Below are positions 46,434 to 55,949 of a DNA stretch of 64,000 bases, piece by piece. The notes beneath the pieces were generated by a model, which was not told where the DNA came from, did not search any database, and saw nothing but the letters and a program-made list of their open reading frames with translations. The position numbers were made by a program, and so were the translations under genes. This stretch comes from DYRG01 sp041161065 (lineage in GTDB: Bacteria; Pseudomonadota; Gammaproteobacteria; Beggiatoales; Beggiatoaceae), in NCBI GenBank assembly GCA_041161065.1, contig JBEAVE010000007.1:4652-68651 (forward strand), read 5' to 3'. Every line of letters begins with the position of its first letter. Position 1 is the first letter of the stretch.

Positions 46434-47407
46434 TGCAAAAGTTGATATTTTTGTGTTTGTTGTTTAGTTTAAATGCTTGTGCTGCGACATTACCGCACAC
46501 GTTTTCAACAAAATATGCAAACGGTGAGCAATTCATGAAAATTCGTTTGCACGGAACGGTCGTGATTCCTCGAGAAATGGGGATTGGAATTCCTATCACG
46601 GGCTTATCGGGTTTAGCGTGGGATAATGAGAGCAACTTGCTTTATGCAATAAATGATAAAGGGATATTGTATTATTTACGTCCAATATTTGAGAAAGGTA
46701 TTTTAACTGATGTAATTTTCTTAAAATCATTTCCATTGCTGAATGCGCGCCAAAAGAAACTAAAATGGGAATACATTGATAGCGAAGGTATTGCGTTAAT
46801 GTCGGCGAAAGAAAGTCAAAGTGGAGAAACAGAATTATTGATTTCATTTGAGCAAATTCCGCGTATTGTTCGTTATTCTTTAGAGGGGAAGTGGTTGGGA
46901 GAAATTACCTTACCAGAAGATTTGCGTTATCCAGAGAATTATCGACATAACAATCGAATGTTGGAATCGGTTGTTATTCATCCGATATTTGGGGTTTTAA
47001 CTGCGCCCGAACGCCCATTAGAAATAACCGATATTAATACGTTGAAAATTTATGCAATGAGTGGAAAAACTTGGCAAATTCCTCATTATCATGCACCGAA
47101 AAGCGGTGTTACTGAAATGGAAACCTTTGAAGATGGTTCTCTTTTGGTATTAGAAAGGAGTTTTACGGGTTTGACAGAGCCGTTAATTATTAGTTTGCGG
47201 CGGGTGTGGATTGATGAGCAATGTGAGAGTGGAAAAGCGATTTGTAAAACAGAGCAACTCGCCTTATTTGATAATAGCCAAGGGTGGGATATTGATAATT
47301 TTGAAGGCTTGACGCGCCATCATGGAAATTTCTTTTTGATGGTGAGCGATGATAATAACAATTTCTTTCAAAAAACATTGCTCACTTATTTTGAAGTCGT
47401 TGAATAG
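46433..47407 (+). CDS. Phytase-like esterase domain lipoprotein
   Basis: 324 aa if started at GTG 46433, which overlaps the previous stop (TAGTG) and places a signal peptide with lipobox LNAC at residues 12-15. A longer frame from 46382 would put 17 polar residues before the signal and is unlikely. The body fits the 'esterase-like activity of phytase' fold: ITGLSGLAWDNESNLLYAINDKG, WEYIDSEGIALM, ERSFTGLTEPL and DNFEGLTRHHGN. Probably a six-bladed propeller at the envelope. Substrate unknown. Confidence 0.75.
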   Translation: MQKLIFLCLLFSLNACAATLPHTFSTKYANGEQFMKIRLHGTVVIPREMGIGIPITGLSGLAWDNESNLLYAINDKGILYYLRPIFEKGILTDVIFLKSFPLLNARQKKLKWEYIDSEGIALMSAKESQSGETELLISFEQIPRIVRYSLEGKWLGEITLPEDLRYPENYRHNNRMLESVVIHPIFGVLTAPERPLEITDINTLKIYAMSGKTWQIPHYHAPKSGVTEMETFEDGSLLVLERSFTGLTEPLIISLRRVWIDEQCESGKAICKTEQLALFDNSQGWDIDNFEGLTRHHGNFFLMVSDDNNNFFQKTLLTYFEVVE

Positions 47408-47425
47408 ATTGCAGCAGTGAGATTG

Positions 47426-47456
47426 TTGGCTTAACCAAAAGATTTTGCGCTATGAT
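47426..47456 (+). promoter_or_regulatory. Possible promoter of the symporter/zwf pair
   Basis: TTGGCT (47426-47431) and TATGAT (47451-47456) with a 19-nt spacer. A strong ribosome site GAGGAGGAG follows just before the ATG at 47510. Confidence 0.35.
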
Positions 47457-47509
47457 AGTTGTTGTTAAGGCATTAACCCTAAAACGATAAATTTCTCGAG
47501 GAGGAGCGC

Positions 47510-49441
47510 ATGGAGCCGAAAATTGTTTGGTTGTTTATTTTTGTGTCATTGTATTGGTCTTATTGCATTTTTTGGGGCTTGAAGGGGGCGTTGGCGACGA
47601 AAACCGCGAGCGATTTTTTCACCGCCGGCGGCAATTTACCCGTCTGGGTGTACGTGTTGGCGGCGACCGCGACTTCGTTTTCTGGCTGGACATTTGTCGG
47701 ACACCCGGGGTTGATTTATCAAGAAGGTTTCCAATACGCTTTTATTTCATTTTACGCGATTTTAATTCCTCTCACCGGCGTAGTGTTTCTCAAACGCCAA
47801 TGGCTTCTCGGCAAACGTTTTAACTTTACAACCCCGGGTGAAATGCTTGCCACCTATTTCCAATCCAATGTGATTCGTTTTTTAGTGGTTGTAATTGCAC
47901 TGTGTTTTGCAATTCCTTACTTAGCGTTACAGATGCGCGCGGCGGGCTTTTTGTTTTCAGCATTAACCGATAATTTGCTCCCTTTAGAAGTTGGAATGTG
48001 GTTGCTTGCGGGAATTATTTTATTTAATGTTGTCGTCGGTGGTTTGAAAGCGGTTGCTTACATCGAAGTGTTTCAAGTGGTTCTTTTAGTCATTGGAATG
48101 GTTTTATTAGGTTGGTTATCAGTGGATTATTTAGGGGGTTGGCACAAATTCCAATTGAGTTTAGCAGCCCTTGCCGACTTTGATTTGAAACGCACATCGG
48201 AAGGATTTAGCCACTATTTTGCGATCCCGGGGTTTGGCGAATGGACGGCGGACGGTTCAAAAGCGGCGGGCGGATCGTGGACGACTTTGATGGTGATGAC
48301 GTATCTATTTGGAATGATGGGGATTCAAGCCGCGCCGACATTTTCGATGTGGGCGTTTTCGGCAGAAAGTCCGCGTTCGTTCGCGCCGCAACAAGTCTGG
48401 GCTTCCGCGTTAGTGATTGGTTTTATTATGATTTTTTTCTCGGCAATGCAAGGCATGAGCGGGCATTTTTTGGGTGGAAATGTCGCTTTTATGCACGCGC
48501 ACCCTGAATTGGTCAAAAACGTGATGGCAAAAGGCTTAGAAAACAAAGATTTATTAGAAACCGTTGGTGAAGGTGATGTATTAGTACCGCAATTGATTTA
48601 TTTGTTTGGGCAGAGTTGGGCGTGGTTGGCGGGATTGTTGGCGATTTGCGCGTTGGCGGCAATGCAAGCGACCGGCGCGGCGTATTTATCCACATCGAGC
48701 AGTATTTTAGCGGCGGATTTCTTTCAACGTTATTTTCCTAATTTAAGTGATGAAAAACAAAAACTTGCCGGACGTTTTGGCATTGTGATTGTGTTATTTA
48801 TTGCGTTATGGGTTGCAACGGTTTCGCAAGATTCACTGGTTTTATTAGGGGGATTAGCGGTCGCGTATGGTTGCCAAATGTGGCCCGCATTATTGGGCGT
48901 GTGTTATTTTCCTTGGCTGACGGGCGCGGGGATCGTCGCGGGATTGATGGCAGGGATTTTGGCAGTCACCTTAACCGACAGCCCGGGGGAATTTTTCTTG
49001 AATTTACCTTGGGGACGCTGGCCCCTCACCATTCATTCTGCCGGTTGGGGAATATTTTTTAACATCTTGTTCACATTGATAGTTTCGGCATTTACCCAAC
49101 ACCCTTCACAACACGCCCATCGTTTAACATTTCATCAGTTTTTGCGCGATAATACCAAATTATCTGAAGATAAACAAAGGCTTAAAATATGGGCGTGGTT
49201 ATTTGTGGCGGTGTGGTTTAGTTTTTCGATCGGACCGGGCGCGATGTTTGGAAATGCGTTGTTTGGACACCCGCATCAACCGCAAACGTGGGTGTTTTTT
49301 ATTCCGTCGATTTGGGCGTGGCAAATTTTGTGGTGGGGAATTGGCGTATATATGATGTGGTTTTTAGCCTATAAAATGGAAATGGCGACCGTCCCCGAAC
49401 CCATCGTCAAAAATCTCAATGCCCGCAAAACCCACAACTAA
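47510..49441 (+). CDS. Sodium:solute symporter (SSS family)
   Basis: 643 aa, about 13-14 membrane helices. The N-terminal segment SDFFTAGGNLPVWVYVLAATATSFSGWTF carries the hallmark of SSF transporters (split: SDFFTAGGNLPVW, ATATSFSGWTFVG). Further motifs: MATGAAYLSTSSSILAADFF-type Na2-site helix, and AVAYGCQMWPALLGV. The substrate cannot be read; relatives carry acetate, proline, pantothenate or sugars. The C-terminal part after residue 540 is a longer cytoplasmic/helical extension. It is followed 22 nt later by zwf. High GC patches. Confidence 0.88.
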   Translation: MEPKIVWLFIFVSLYWSYCIFWGLKGALATKTASDFFTAGGNLPVWVYVLAATATSFSGWTFVGHPGLIYQEGFQYAFISFYAILIPLTGVVFLKRQWLLGKRFNFTTPGEMLATYFQSNVIRFLVVVIALCFAIPYLALQMRAAGFLFSALTDNLLPLEVGMWLLAGIILFNVVVGGLKAVAYIEVFQVVLLVIGMVLLGWLSVDYLGGWHKFQLSLAALADFDLKRTSEGFSHYFAIPGFGEWTADGSKAAGGSWTTLMVMTYLFGMMGIQAAPTFSMWAFSAESPRSFAPQQVWASALVIGFIMIFFSAMQGMSGHFLGGNVAFMHAHPELVKNVMAKGLENKDLLETVGEGDVLVPQLIYLFGQSWAWLAGLLAICALAAMQATGAAYLSTSSSILAADFFQRYFPNLSDEKQKLAGRFGIVIVLFIALWVATVSQDSLVLLGGLAVAYGCQMWPALLGVCYFPWLTGAGIVAGLMAGILAVTLTDSPGEFFLNLPWGRWPLTIHSAGWGIFFNILFTLIVSAFTQHPSQHAHRLTFHQFLRDNTKLSEDKQRLKIWAWLFVAVWFSFSIGPGAMFGNALFGHPHQPQTWVFFIPSIWAWQILWWGIGVYMMWFLAYKMEMATVPEPIVKNLNARKTHN

Positions 49442-49463
49442 ACGATTTTTTGAGGAAAAAACC

Positions 49464-50939
49464 ATGTCAAATCCCTGTACTTACATTATTTTTGGCGCGA
49501 CAGGCAATCTCGCCAAAACTAAATTAATTCCCGCCTTATTTCAATTAGAAAGTGGCAATCGTTTAGCTGAGGAAACCCGTATTTTAGCGATTGGACGGCG
49601 CGATTGGAACACCGAGTTTTGGTGGAAAGAAGTTCATCAAATGCTCATCGATAAATTTGGAACAATTGATGAAGAAATTTATCCGCGTTTTCAACAAAAA
49701 TGTACTTATTTCAAAGGCGATTTGTCCGAAGAAATTATGTATCAACAATTGCACAGTTTTATTATAGAGAAAAATTTTCCTCAAAACATTGCTTTTTATT
49801 TGTCGATTCGCCCCGCCGAGTTTGGTTTTGTCGTGCAGCATTTAAGTGATGCCAGTTTATTTGACGAAACGCACGGTTGGCGGCGCATTGTGATTGAAAA
49901 ACCTTTTGGTTACGATTTAGAAAGTGCGAGAGCATTACAAACCCGTTTAATGAAATGTTTGCGTGAAGACCAAATTTACCGAATTGATCATTATTTGGGT
50001 AAAAGTACCGTTAGAAATGTGCTGGTTTTTCGCTTTGCAAATCTGTTAATGGAGCCGTTGTGGAATCGTAATTATATCGATTATGTTCAAATCACTCATT
50101 CTGAGAAACAAGGGGTAGGAAGTCGAGCAGATTATTACGATGGCGCGGGGGCATTACGCGATATGATTCAAAGCCATTTGCTCCAATTATTAACCTTAGT
50201 TGCAATGGAAGCACCGGTTTCTATGGAAGCCGAATCTTTGCGCGACGAGAAAGTTAAAGTCTTGAAATCCATTAGAAAAATTACACCTAACGCCGTCCAC
50301 GCGCAGGCTTTTCGAGCACAATATAAAGAAGGTATCGTTAATGGAAAAAAAGTGAAGGGTTATTTGCAAGAGGAAAAAGTCCCTTCAAATAGCGTTACCG
50401 AAACCTATGCAGCGATGAAAATTTTTATTGATAATTGGCGATGGGCGGGTGTGCCGTTTTATTTGAGAACGGGCAAAAGATTAGCTGAGAACCGTTCTTT
50501 AATTTCAATTGCTTTCAAAACGCCTCCACAACAGTTTTTCAAAACCAATCAATTTCAACAAATGCGACCTAATTGGATTTTATTAGGTATTCAGCCTGAA
50601 GAATGTTTGCGTATTGAAATGACTTCAAAAGAACCCGGATTAGATATGAACATTAGACAGATTAGTTTAGATGCGGGTTTGAGATTAGACGGAGAAATCG
50701 CCCATGATGCGTATGAAGATTTGTTATTAGATGTAATTAAAGGCGACCGTTCTCTATTTCTACGTTATGATGAAGTGGAATATGCGTGGCAAATTGTTGA
50801 ACCGATTTTGAATGTGTGGGCAACCGAAAGAGATTACATTACAACGTATCCTGCGGGGAGTTGGGGCGCAGAAGAAAGTCGCCGTATTTTTGAGAAAGAA
50901 ACCCATTTCTGGCGACATTCTTTAGAACCCGTTATTTAA
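49464..50939 (+). CDS. zwf: Glucose-6-phosphate 1-dehydrogenase
   Basis: 491 aa. N-terminal NADP motif FGATGNLAKTKLIPAL, the catalytic stretch RIDHYLGKSTVRNVLVFRFAN (shown in two parts: RIDHYLGK and VLVFRFAN), EKPFGYDLESA and the C-terminal EAYEDLLLDVIKGD-like AYEDLLLDVIKGD. Converts glucose-6-phosphate to 6-phosphogluconolactone and makes NADPH. The ATG at 49464 has TGAGGAAAAA upstream; a start at 49419 inside the symporter is unlikely. No pgl, edd or gnd follows. It overlaps convergent yejB by 8 bp. Confidence 0.94.
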   Translation: MSNPCTYIIFGATGNLAKTKLIPALFQLESGNRLAEETRILAIGRRDWNTEFWWKEVHQMLIDKFGTIDEEIYPRFQQKCTYFKGDLSEEIMYQQLHSFIIEKNFPQNIAFYLSIRPAEFGFVVQHLSDASLFDETHGWRRIVIEKPFGYDLESARALQTRLMKCLREDQIYRIDHYLGKSTVRNVLVFRFANLLMEPLWNRNYIDYVQITHSEKQGVGSRADYYDGAGALRDMIQSHLLQLLTLVAMEAPVSMEAESLRDEKVKVLKSIRKITPNAVHAQAFRAQYKEGIVNGKKVKGYLQEEKVPSNSVTETYAAMKIFIDNWRWAGVPFYLRTGKRLAENRSLISIAFKTPPQQFFKTNQFQQMRPNWILLGIQPEECLRIEMTSKEPGLDMNIRQISLDAGLRLDGEIAHDAYEDLLLDVIKGDRSLFLRYDEVEYAWQIVEPILNVWATERDYITTYPAGSWGAEESRRIFEKETHFWRHSLEPVI

Positions 50940-51987
50940 TGCTTTCAAATTGAATGCGCGGATCAACTAATACATAGCTTAAATCGGAGAGCAATTTTCC
51001 AATCAATCCGATTAAAGTAAAAATGTACAAACTACCTAATACAATTGGGTAATCTCGTTTGATAATGGATTCATAAGAAAGTAACCCTAATCCATCTAAA
51101 GAAAACACGGTTTCTACTAATAAACTTCCCGTAAAGAACGCACCAATAAAAGCCGCTGGAAAACCCGTAATTAAAGGGATTAACGCATTACGGAAAACGT
51201 GTTTGTAGAAAACCGCTTTTTCACTTAACCCTTTTGCACGCGCTGTATAAACGTATTGTTTGCGAATTTCCTCTAAAAAACTATTTTTCGTTAATAATGT
51301 CATCACCGCGAAATTTCCTATCACCATTGTAATGATCGGCAACGTAATATGCCAAAGGTAATCGGTCACTTTTTGAAATAAAGAAAGTGATTGCCAATTA
51401 TCCGACGTTAAACCCCGCAAAGGAAATACGTCCCAGAAACTCCCTCCTCCCAATAAAACTAACAAAAAAATCCCCAACATGAAACCAGGTATTGCATAGC
51501 CAATTAAAATAATCGTGCTCGTGATAATGTCAAAGGGAGTTCCTTCTTTAATCGCTTTCTGAATGCCGAGAGGAATACAAATCAAATAAGTGAGCAAAAA
51601 TGTCCAAATGCCTAAACTAATTGAAACCGGTAATTTTGATAAAATAAGGGAAGAAACAGAACGACTTTGAAAGTAACTATCTCCTAAATCAAAAACCAAG
51701 TATCTCTTCATCATTTGCCAAAAGCGTTCAGAAGCGGGTTTGTCAAATCCATAAAAGGCTTTTAATTGAGCAATTTGTTCGGGTTCTAAGCCTTTTGCAC
51801 CTTGATAAATCCCTGTTTTTCCAGAGATACTGACTTCTCCGCTTCCTATATTTTTTCCTTCCAACTGACTAATGATTTGTTCAACGGGTCCGCCCGGAAC
51901 AAACTGAATGATTACGAAGGTCACAATTAAAATACCCAACAGGGTTGGAATCATTAACAATAGTCGTTTCAAAATATAATGCAGCAT
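50932..51987 (-). CDS. YejB-like ABC permease (peptide / microcin C import)
   Basis: 351 aa. Binding-protein-dependent inner-membrane permease. N-terminal RLLLMIPTLLGILIVTFVIIQFVPGGP and the internal insert with GLEPEQIAQLKAFYGFDKP are typical of YejB. The EAA-type loop is EEIRKQYVYTARAKGLSE. Six helices. YejA, YejE and YejF partners are not nearby, so it is an isolated subunit here. Its ATG overlaps the sixA stop. Confidence 0.85.
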   Translation of the reverse strand: MLHYILKRLLLMIPTLLGILIVTFVIIQFVPGGPVEQIISQLEGKNIGSGEVSISGKTGIYQGAKGLEPEQIAQLKAFYGFDKPASERFWQMMKRYLVFDLGDSYFQSRSVSSLILSKLPVSISLGIWTFLLTYLICIPLGIQKAIKEGTPFDIITSTIILIGYAIPGFMLGIFLLVLLGGGSFWDVFPLRGLTSDNWQSLSLFQKVTDYLWHITLPIITMVIGNFAVMTLLTKNSFLEEIRKQYVYTARAKGLSEKAVFYKHVFRNALIPLITGFPAAFIGAFFTGSLLVETVFSLDGLGLLSYESIIKRDYPIVLGSLYIFTLIGLIGKLLSDLSYVLVDPRIQFESIK

Positions 51988-52484
51988 TAGGGAATAACCT
52001 CTTTAGGTGTTTCAAAGAAAACCAGATTTGCTGAATTGATTTGAAGATCAGCCCAGTTTTCTATATCGAATGTTAAGCCACACATTGCGCACGTTGGGAA
52101 ATCGAAGAAACGCTTACCGATTAAGGTATTTGCAATATCTTGAAAGGCAGGATTATGACCGACTAACATGACGGTTTTCCAATGATTTTCTAGGTTACAA
52201 ATGATTTCAAATAACGTGCGGGTGCTGGCTTCGTAAATAAGGGGTTGAAATACGATTTGGTTGAAAGGAATTGTTAAGGATTTTGCAAACCATTCGGCGG
52301 TCGATTTTGCTCTAAATGCAGGGCTTGAAATGATTTTATCGATGCTGAGTTTTTTCTTGGCGAAGTGTTCTGCCATTAGAAAGGCATCTTGGTTGCCGCG
52401 ATCGGTTAAAGGTCGATCGAAATCGTGTGAATACAATGAGTTATGGCTGGCTTTGGCGTGGCGAATTAAAACGAGTTGTTTCAT
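51987..52484 (-). CDS. sixA: Phosphohistidine phosphatase SixA
   Basis: 165 aa from ATG 52484 (MKQLVLIRHAKAS). Histidine phosphatase fold with RHA at 8-10 (catalytic His9), SSPAFRAKST (Arg) and VGHNP (second His). In E. coli it dephosphorylates NPr/ArcB-type phosphohistidine. An in-frame ATG at 52508 would add eight residues; AAGGA lies between them, which fits the start used. Divergent from yebC, 73 bp away. Confidence 0.85.
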   Translation of the reverse strand: MKQLVLIRHAKASHNSLYSHDFDRPLTDRGNQDAFLMAEHFAKKKLSIDKIISSPAFRAKSTAEWFAKSLTIPFNQIVFQPLIYEASTRTLFEIICNLENHWKTVMLVGHNPAFQDIANTLIGKRFFDFPTCAMCGLTFDIENWADLQINSANLVFFETPKEVIP

Positions 52485-52519
52485 GAGGATTGTCCTTTTT
52501 CTTATCATAGCGCATCGGC

Positions 52520-52525
52520 TATAAT
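52520..52525 (+). promoter_or_regulatory. Probable -10 of yebC
   Basis: Perfect TATAAT at 52520-52525, 32 bp before the yebC ATG. No good -35 is visible at the normal distance. CGGAG at 52548-52552 is the ribosome site. Confidence 0.45.
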
Positions 52526-52557
52526 AAACAAATTTGTAAAAAAATATCGGAGAAACA

Positions 52558-53313
52558 ATGGCTGGACATAGTAAATGGGCGAATATTCAGCATCGTAAAG
52601 GTGTGCAAGATGCGAAACGCAGCAAATTATTCACTAAATTTATTCGTGAAATCACGGTGTCGGCGCGAATGGGCGGCGGCGATGCCAATACGAATCCGCG
52701 CTTGCGGTTGGCGATCGACAAAGCCATCGGCGCAAATATGACCAAAGATACCATCGAGCGCGCTATTAAACGCGGAACAGGTGCGCAAGATGCGGATAAT
52801 TATGAAGAAATTCGTTACGAAGGTTATGCGATGGGCGGCGTGGCGGTGATGGTCGATTGCATGACGGACAATCGCGTGCGGACGGTTGCCGATGTGCGCC
52901 ACGCTTTCACAAAATGCGGCGGCAATTTGGGCACGGACGGATCGGTGGCGTATTTGTTTGAGAAAATGGGCGTGATTACTTATCCCGACAAATCCCACGA
53001 AGAACAAATCCTAGAAATCGCTTTAGAAAACGGGGCGGATGATCTGATTTCTAATGAGGATAATACGCTAGAAATCCTTGTTTCACCAACACATTTTTTA
53101 GAGGTTAAAACCGCTTTAGAAACCGCTGGATTCAAACCCGATCAAGCCGATATTACAATGCGTCCTGCAACGGTGGTTTCTCTCAATGCAGAAGACGCGG
53201 CAAAAATGCTCAAATTGCAAGAAATGCTCGACGATTTAGATGATGTTCAGGAGGTATATTCCAATGCGGATATTTCAGAGGAAATCCTTGAGCAATTGGG
53301 CTTTTCAAAATAG
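52558..53313 (+). CDS. yebC: YebC/TACO1-family protein
   Basis: 251 aa, usual length. Start MAGHSKWANIQHRKGVQD is diagnostic. GGGDANTNPRLRLAIDKA and the central acidic domain ENGADDLISNEDN are conserved. YebC-type proteins were named as transcription regulators, and recent work links several of them to translation of proline-rich stretches. The gene usually sits next to ruvC-ruvA-ruvB; those are not here. Confidence 0.94.
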   Translation: MAGHSKWANIQHRKGVQDAKRSKLFTKFIREITVSARMGGGDANTNPRLRLAIDKAIGANMTKDTIERAIKRGTGAQDADNYEEIRYEGYAMGGVAVMVDCMTDNRVRTVADVRHAFTKCGGNLGTDGSVAYLFEKMGVITYPDKSHEEQILEIALENGADDLISNEDNTLEILVSPTHFLEVKTALETAGFKPDQADITMRPATVVSLNAEDAAKMLKLQEMLDDLDDVQEVYSNADISEEILEQLGFSK

Positions 53314-53373
53314 AGAAACCGTGACATTATCGCAACGTTATGTCGTTTCAAGGGCGTGTCGTGAGATAAATGC

Positions 53374-53403
53374 TTGTCGAAATAAGATAATAATGGGTAT
53401 AAT
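53374..53403 (+). promoter_or_regulatory. Promoter of rpsO-pnp
   Basis: TTGTCG (53374-53379), 18-nt spacer, TATAAT (53398-53403), leaving a 71-nt leader before rpsO. A leader of that size suits S15 autoregulation, but no specific fold was confirmed. Confidence 0.6.
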
Positions 53404-53474
53404 GATCGTTTTAGGTCGGGTAGTTAAACCCTGATTACTGTGAGTTTATTTTAGTTTTTGGAGAATTTTTCCCT

Positions 53475-53741
53475 ATGTTGACAGCCGAATACAAAGCGCA
53501 AACGGTTCAAGATTTTCAACGCGCCCCCAATGACACGGGGTCTTCCGAGGTGCAAGTTGCGTTATTAACCCGTAATATCAATGCGTTATCTGAACACTTC
53601 AAAGCCCACCCGCACGATAACCATTCGCGTCGGGGTTTATTGACGATGGTGAACCGCCGCCGTAAGTTGTTGGATTACCTCAAATCGACAGATCATGGTC
53701 GTTATCGTGAAGTTATCGGTCGTTTAGGTCTACGTCGTTAA
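53475..53741 (+). CDS. rpsO: 30S ribosomal protein S15
   Basis: 88 aa. Conserved DTGSSEVQVALLTRNINALSEH and the C-terminal RRKLLDYLKSTD..RYREVIGRLGLRR. It binds 16S rRNA early in assembly and, in E. coli, represses its own mRNA. The ribosome site is GGAGAATTTTTCCC. pnp follows 43 nt later, the classic arrangement. Confidence 0.97.
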   Translation: MLTAEYKAQTVQDFQRAPNDTGSSEVQVALLTRNINALSEHFKAHPHDNHSRRGLLTMVNRRRKLLDYLKSTDHGRYREVIGRLGLRR

Positions 53742-53784
53742 TTTTGTTGGTTTTTTTAATGGGTTTGTGCTTTTAGGATGCCTG

Positions 53785-55869
53785 ATGAGCGTACATAAAA
53801 AACAGTTTCAATACGGTCAATATCAAGTGAGTTTGGAAACCGGCGAAATCGCCCGCCAAGCCACCGCCGCCGTGATGGTTAGTATGGCGGATACCGTCGT
53901 GTTAGTGACGGTGGTCGCCACCCAAGAAACCCGTCCAGGAACGGATTTTTTCCCCTTAACGGTAGATTATCAAGAGCGTACCTACGCCGCAGGTCGAATT
54001 CCGGGCAGCTTCATGAAGCGTGAAGGCAAACCCAGCGATAAAGAAACCCTGACCTCCCGCTTGATCGACCGACCCTTACGTCCCCTATTTCCCAAAGGCT
54101 TCACCAACGAAGTCCAAATTATCGCCACCGTCTTATCCCTCGATCCCAACATCGACCCCGATGTGCCCACCATTTTAGGCGCATCGGCGGCGTTGGCGAT
54201 CTCGGGTTTGCCCTTTAAGGGTCCCGTTGGCGCGGCGCGCGTGGGCTATTGCAATGGGCAGTTCATTTTGAGCCCCACCGTCGCGGACATGGCGCAGTCC
54301 ACCCTCGATTTAGTCGTCGCGGGCACGGAAGGCGCAGTCTTAATGGTTGAATCTGAAGCGAAAGAACTCCCCGAACAAATCATGCTCGACGCGGTTTTAT
54401 TCGGACATCAACAATTCCAAACCGCGATCCAAGCCATCAAAGAATTCGCCGCCGATGTCGCCACCCCCGCTTGGGATTGGCAACCCGCCCCCACCGACGA
54501 CGCTTTACACACAAAAGTCGCTGAATTAGCTGAAAAAGATGTCGCGGAAGCCTATCGAATTCATGACAAACTCGCCCGCCAAAACCGTTTATCCGAATTG
54601 CGCAAAAATGCCGTTGCCACATTAACCGTCGACGCGCAATATGATGAAGCAGCCATTTTGCATGCGTTTGAAAAACTTGAAAAAGTTACTGTTCGAAGCA
54701 GCATCATTCGAGGCGAACCCCGCATCGACGGACGCGACACCAAAACCGTTCGCCCAATCACCATTCGCACGGGCGTGTTGCCGAGAACGCACGGATCAGC
54801 CCTCTTCACGCGCGGCGAAACGCAGGCTTTAGCGGTCGCCACGTTAGGCACTGAACGCGATTCTCAAATCATCGATGCACTCGAAGGCGAACATCGCGAC
54901 CCCTTTATGTTCCATTATAATTTCCCGCCGTATTGTGTGGGAGAAATTGGGCGCGTCGGCAGTCCGAAACGCCGTGAAATCGGGCACGGACGCTTGGCAA
55001 AACGCGGCGTGTATGCAGTCATGCCGAATTTAGCGACTTTTCCTTACACGGTGCGGGTGGTTTCCGAAATCACCGAATCGAACGGTTCAAGCTCGATGGC
55101 ATCGGTGTGCGGGGCGTGTTTGGCGTTGATGGACGCGGGCGTGCCGTTGAAAGCACCGGTCGCGGGCATTGCGATGGGTTTGATCAAAGAAAGCGATCAA
55201 TTCGTGGTTTTGACGGACATTATGGGTGATGAAGACCATTTGGGCGACATGGATTTCAAAGTTGCGGGCACGGAAGAAGGCGTGACTGCACTGCAAATGG
55301 ACATCAAAATCGACGGCATTACCCGCGAAATCATGGCACAAGCTCTTGAACAAGCCAAAGCGGGCAGACTGCATATTTTGGGGATTATGTCGCAATCGCT
55401 GCCCAAACCGCGCACTGAAATTTCAATGTACGCGCCGCGCATTTTGACATTTCGTATTCGCCCTGAAAAAATCCGCGATGTGATCGGCAAAGGGGGCGCA
55501 GTGATTCGGGGCATTACCGAAGAAACCGGCGTTCAAGTGGATATTTCTGACGATGGCACGGTGAAAATCGCGTCTGCGGACATGGCTGCGAGTCAAGAAG
55601 CCCGTCGCCGCATTGAAATGATCACCACTGACATCGAAGTCGGCATGATTTGCGAAGGGCGCGTCACCAAATTGATGGATTTTGGCGCGTTTGTGACCTT
55701 AATGCCCGGCAAAGACGGCTTGGTGCACATTTCACAGATTTCTGAAGAGCGCGTCGAAAAAGTCACCGACAAACTCACCGAAGGCGACATCGTCCGCGTC
55801 AAAGTCCTCGAAGTCGACAAACAAGGACGCATTCGCCTCAGCATGAAAGCCGTTCATCACGCCGAGTAA
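53785..55869 (+). CDS. pnp: Polyribonucleotide nucleotidyltransferase (PNPase)
   Basis: 694 aa from ATG 53785 (MSVHKKQFQYG), preceded by AGGATGCCTG. Two RNase PH domains (about 10-225 and 310-530) joined by a helical domain. A KH domain is at about 555-610 (VIGKGGAVIRGI) and an S1 domain at about 622-690 (GRVTKLMDFGAFV). 3'-to-5' phosphorolytic RNA decay, part of the degradosome. Gene is visibly GC-rich compared with the window. The frame from 53767 adds six residues but lies ahead of the ribosome site. Confidence 0.97.
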   Translation: MSVHKKQFQYGQYQVSLETGEIARQATAAVMVSMADTVVLVTVVATQETRPGTDFFPLTVDYQERTYAAGRIPGSFMKREGKPSDKETLTSRLIDRPLRPLFPKGFTNEVQIIATVLSLDPNIDPDVPTILGASAALAISGLPFKGPVGAARVGYCNGQFILSPTVADMAQSTLDLVVAGTEGAVLMVESEAKELPEQIMLDAVLFGHQQFQTAIQAIKEFAADVATPAWDWQPAPTDDALHTKVAELAEKDVAEAYRIHDKLARQNRLSELRKNAVATLTVDAQYDEAAILHAFEKLEKVTVRSSIIRGEPRIDGRDTKTVRPITIRTGVLPRTHGSALFTRGETQALAVATLGTERDSQIIDALEGEHRDPFMFHYNFPPYCVGEIGRVGSPKRREIGHGRLAKRGVYAVMPNLATFPYTVRVVSEITESNGSSSMASVCGACLALMDAGVPLKAPVAGIAMGLIKESDQFVVLTDIMGDEDHLGDMDFKVAGTEEGVTALQMDIKIDGITREIMAQALEQAKAGRLHILGIMSQSLPKPRTEISMYAPRILTFRIRPEKIRDVIGKGGAVIRGITEETGVQVDISDDGTVKIASADMAASQEARRRIEMITTDIEVGMICEGRVTKLMDFGAFVTLMPGKDGLVHISQISEERVEKVTDKLTEGDIVRVKVLEVDKQGRIRLSMKAVHHAE

Positions 55870-55896
55870 TTTTCTCTTTTAGTTTCAAATTATTTC

Positions 55897-55935
55897 AAAA
55901 CCCCGCTATTTCCTTCTAAAAAATAGTGGGGTTTT
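55897..55935. terminator. Bidirectional terminator after pnp
   Basis: AAAACCCCGCTATTT (55897-55911) pairs with AAATAGTGGGGTTTT (55921-55935), with one G-T wobble; loop of 9 nt and then CTTTT. The A/T arms make it usable for pnp and for the convergent gene at 55950. Confidence 0.85.
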
Positions 55936-55949
55936 CTTTTGAGGTATTT

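Noticed and set aside
53742..53784. Terminator between rpsO and pnp
   Set aside because: There is a T-run (53751-53757) but no GC stem before it.
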